Assembly (NCBI GenBank): GCA_005884685.1
Contig: VBAH01000014.1
Location: forward strand, 1-64,000
DNA: 64,000 nt
Direction: 5' to 3'
Source of the DNA: Alphaproteobacteria bacterium
GTDB lineage: Bacteria > Pseudomonadota > Alphaproteobacteria > Rhizobiales > Xanthobacteraceae
Below are positions 63,982-64,000 of the stretch, piece after piece; position 1 is the stretch's first letter; each line of letters starts with the position of its first letter. The position numbers and the translations under genes are program-made. The notes under the pieces are model-generated. The model saw only the letters and a list, made by a program, of their open reading frames with translations, searched no databases and was not told the origin of the DNA.

Positions 63982-64000
63982 CACGCACCCCATGCTATAG

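Overview
The window is chromosomal DNA of a high-GC alphaproteobacterium, most likely of the Hyphomicrobiales (Rhizobiales) near the Bradyrhizobium / Rhodopseudomonas / Xanthobacteraceae group. The evidence is the rpsT-dnaA-dnaN-recF-gyrB order, an ActS/ActR (RegB/RegA) redox two-component pair, a chimeric malic enzyme-phosphotransacetylase, an MmcB-type repair protein, a DUF4403 protein, and many dispersed palindromic repeats between genes. No rRNA, CRISPR array, intact insertion sequence or integrase was seen. Layout: (1) 1-4343, a minus-strand catabolic operon: TcuA flavoprotein, TcuB iron-sulfur/membrane protein, an aspartase/fumarase-superfamily lyase and the start of a TRAP solute-binding protein, which together look like uptake and oxidation of a tricarballylate-like acid. 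(2) 4344-10583, a disturbed segment: intact tRNA-Arg(CCG), two tRNA 3'-end remnants, a truncated aldo/keto reductase, an orphan exported protein and a three-gene ABC importer (solute-binding protein, fused double permease, ATPase). It is bounded by an 88-bp direct repeat that carries the 5' half of the tRNA and its upstream region, so it looks like a remnant island. (3) 10584-20580, metabolic genes: cysK, a TctC-type binding protein with an SDR, glutaryl-CoA dehydrogenase, pyrE, an esterase, mtnA, mmcB, a dienelactone-hydrolase-like protein and an MFS carrier. (4) 20695-30385: a Pro/Ala/Gln-rich membrane-anchored protein, actR-actS, an unusual histidine kinase with an ABC-binding-protein-like sensor, a small Cys-rich protein, an ABC-2 exporter, intracellular PHB depolymerase and a YgjP-like metallohydrolase. 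(5) 30476-43538: DUF4403 protein, PBP1A, glnD, a sulfonate/nitrate/taurine-type ABC importer, a Zn alcohol dehydrogenase, an OsmC protein and a membrane protein. (6) 43510-51928: mutS, a protease-like protein lacking key residues, maeB, a DapA-family aldolase, and a VbhA-type antitoxin followed by a frameshifted Fic toxin pseudogene. (7) 52068-60803: the replication cluster rpsT, dnaA, dnaN, recF, gyrB. (8) 61056-63981: DUF1993 protein, enoyl-CoA hydratase and a peptidoglycan-binding/protease-like protein. The most notable structural signals are palindromic repeats that have entered coding sequence (inside mutS just before the ATPase P-loop, and forming the C-terminus and stop codon of mtnA), the tRNA-Arg fragment landscape at 4.4-10.6 kb, the decayed Fic/VbhA module, and a structured rpsT leader. 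No wholly new multi-gene system is evident. The nearest candidates are the tcuAB-lyase-TRAP arrangement and the repeat-in-gene insertions.
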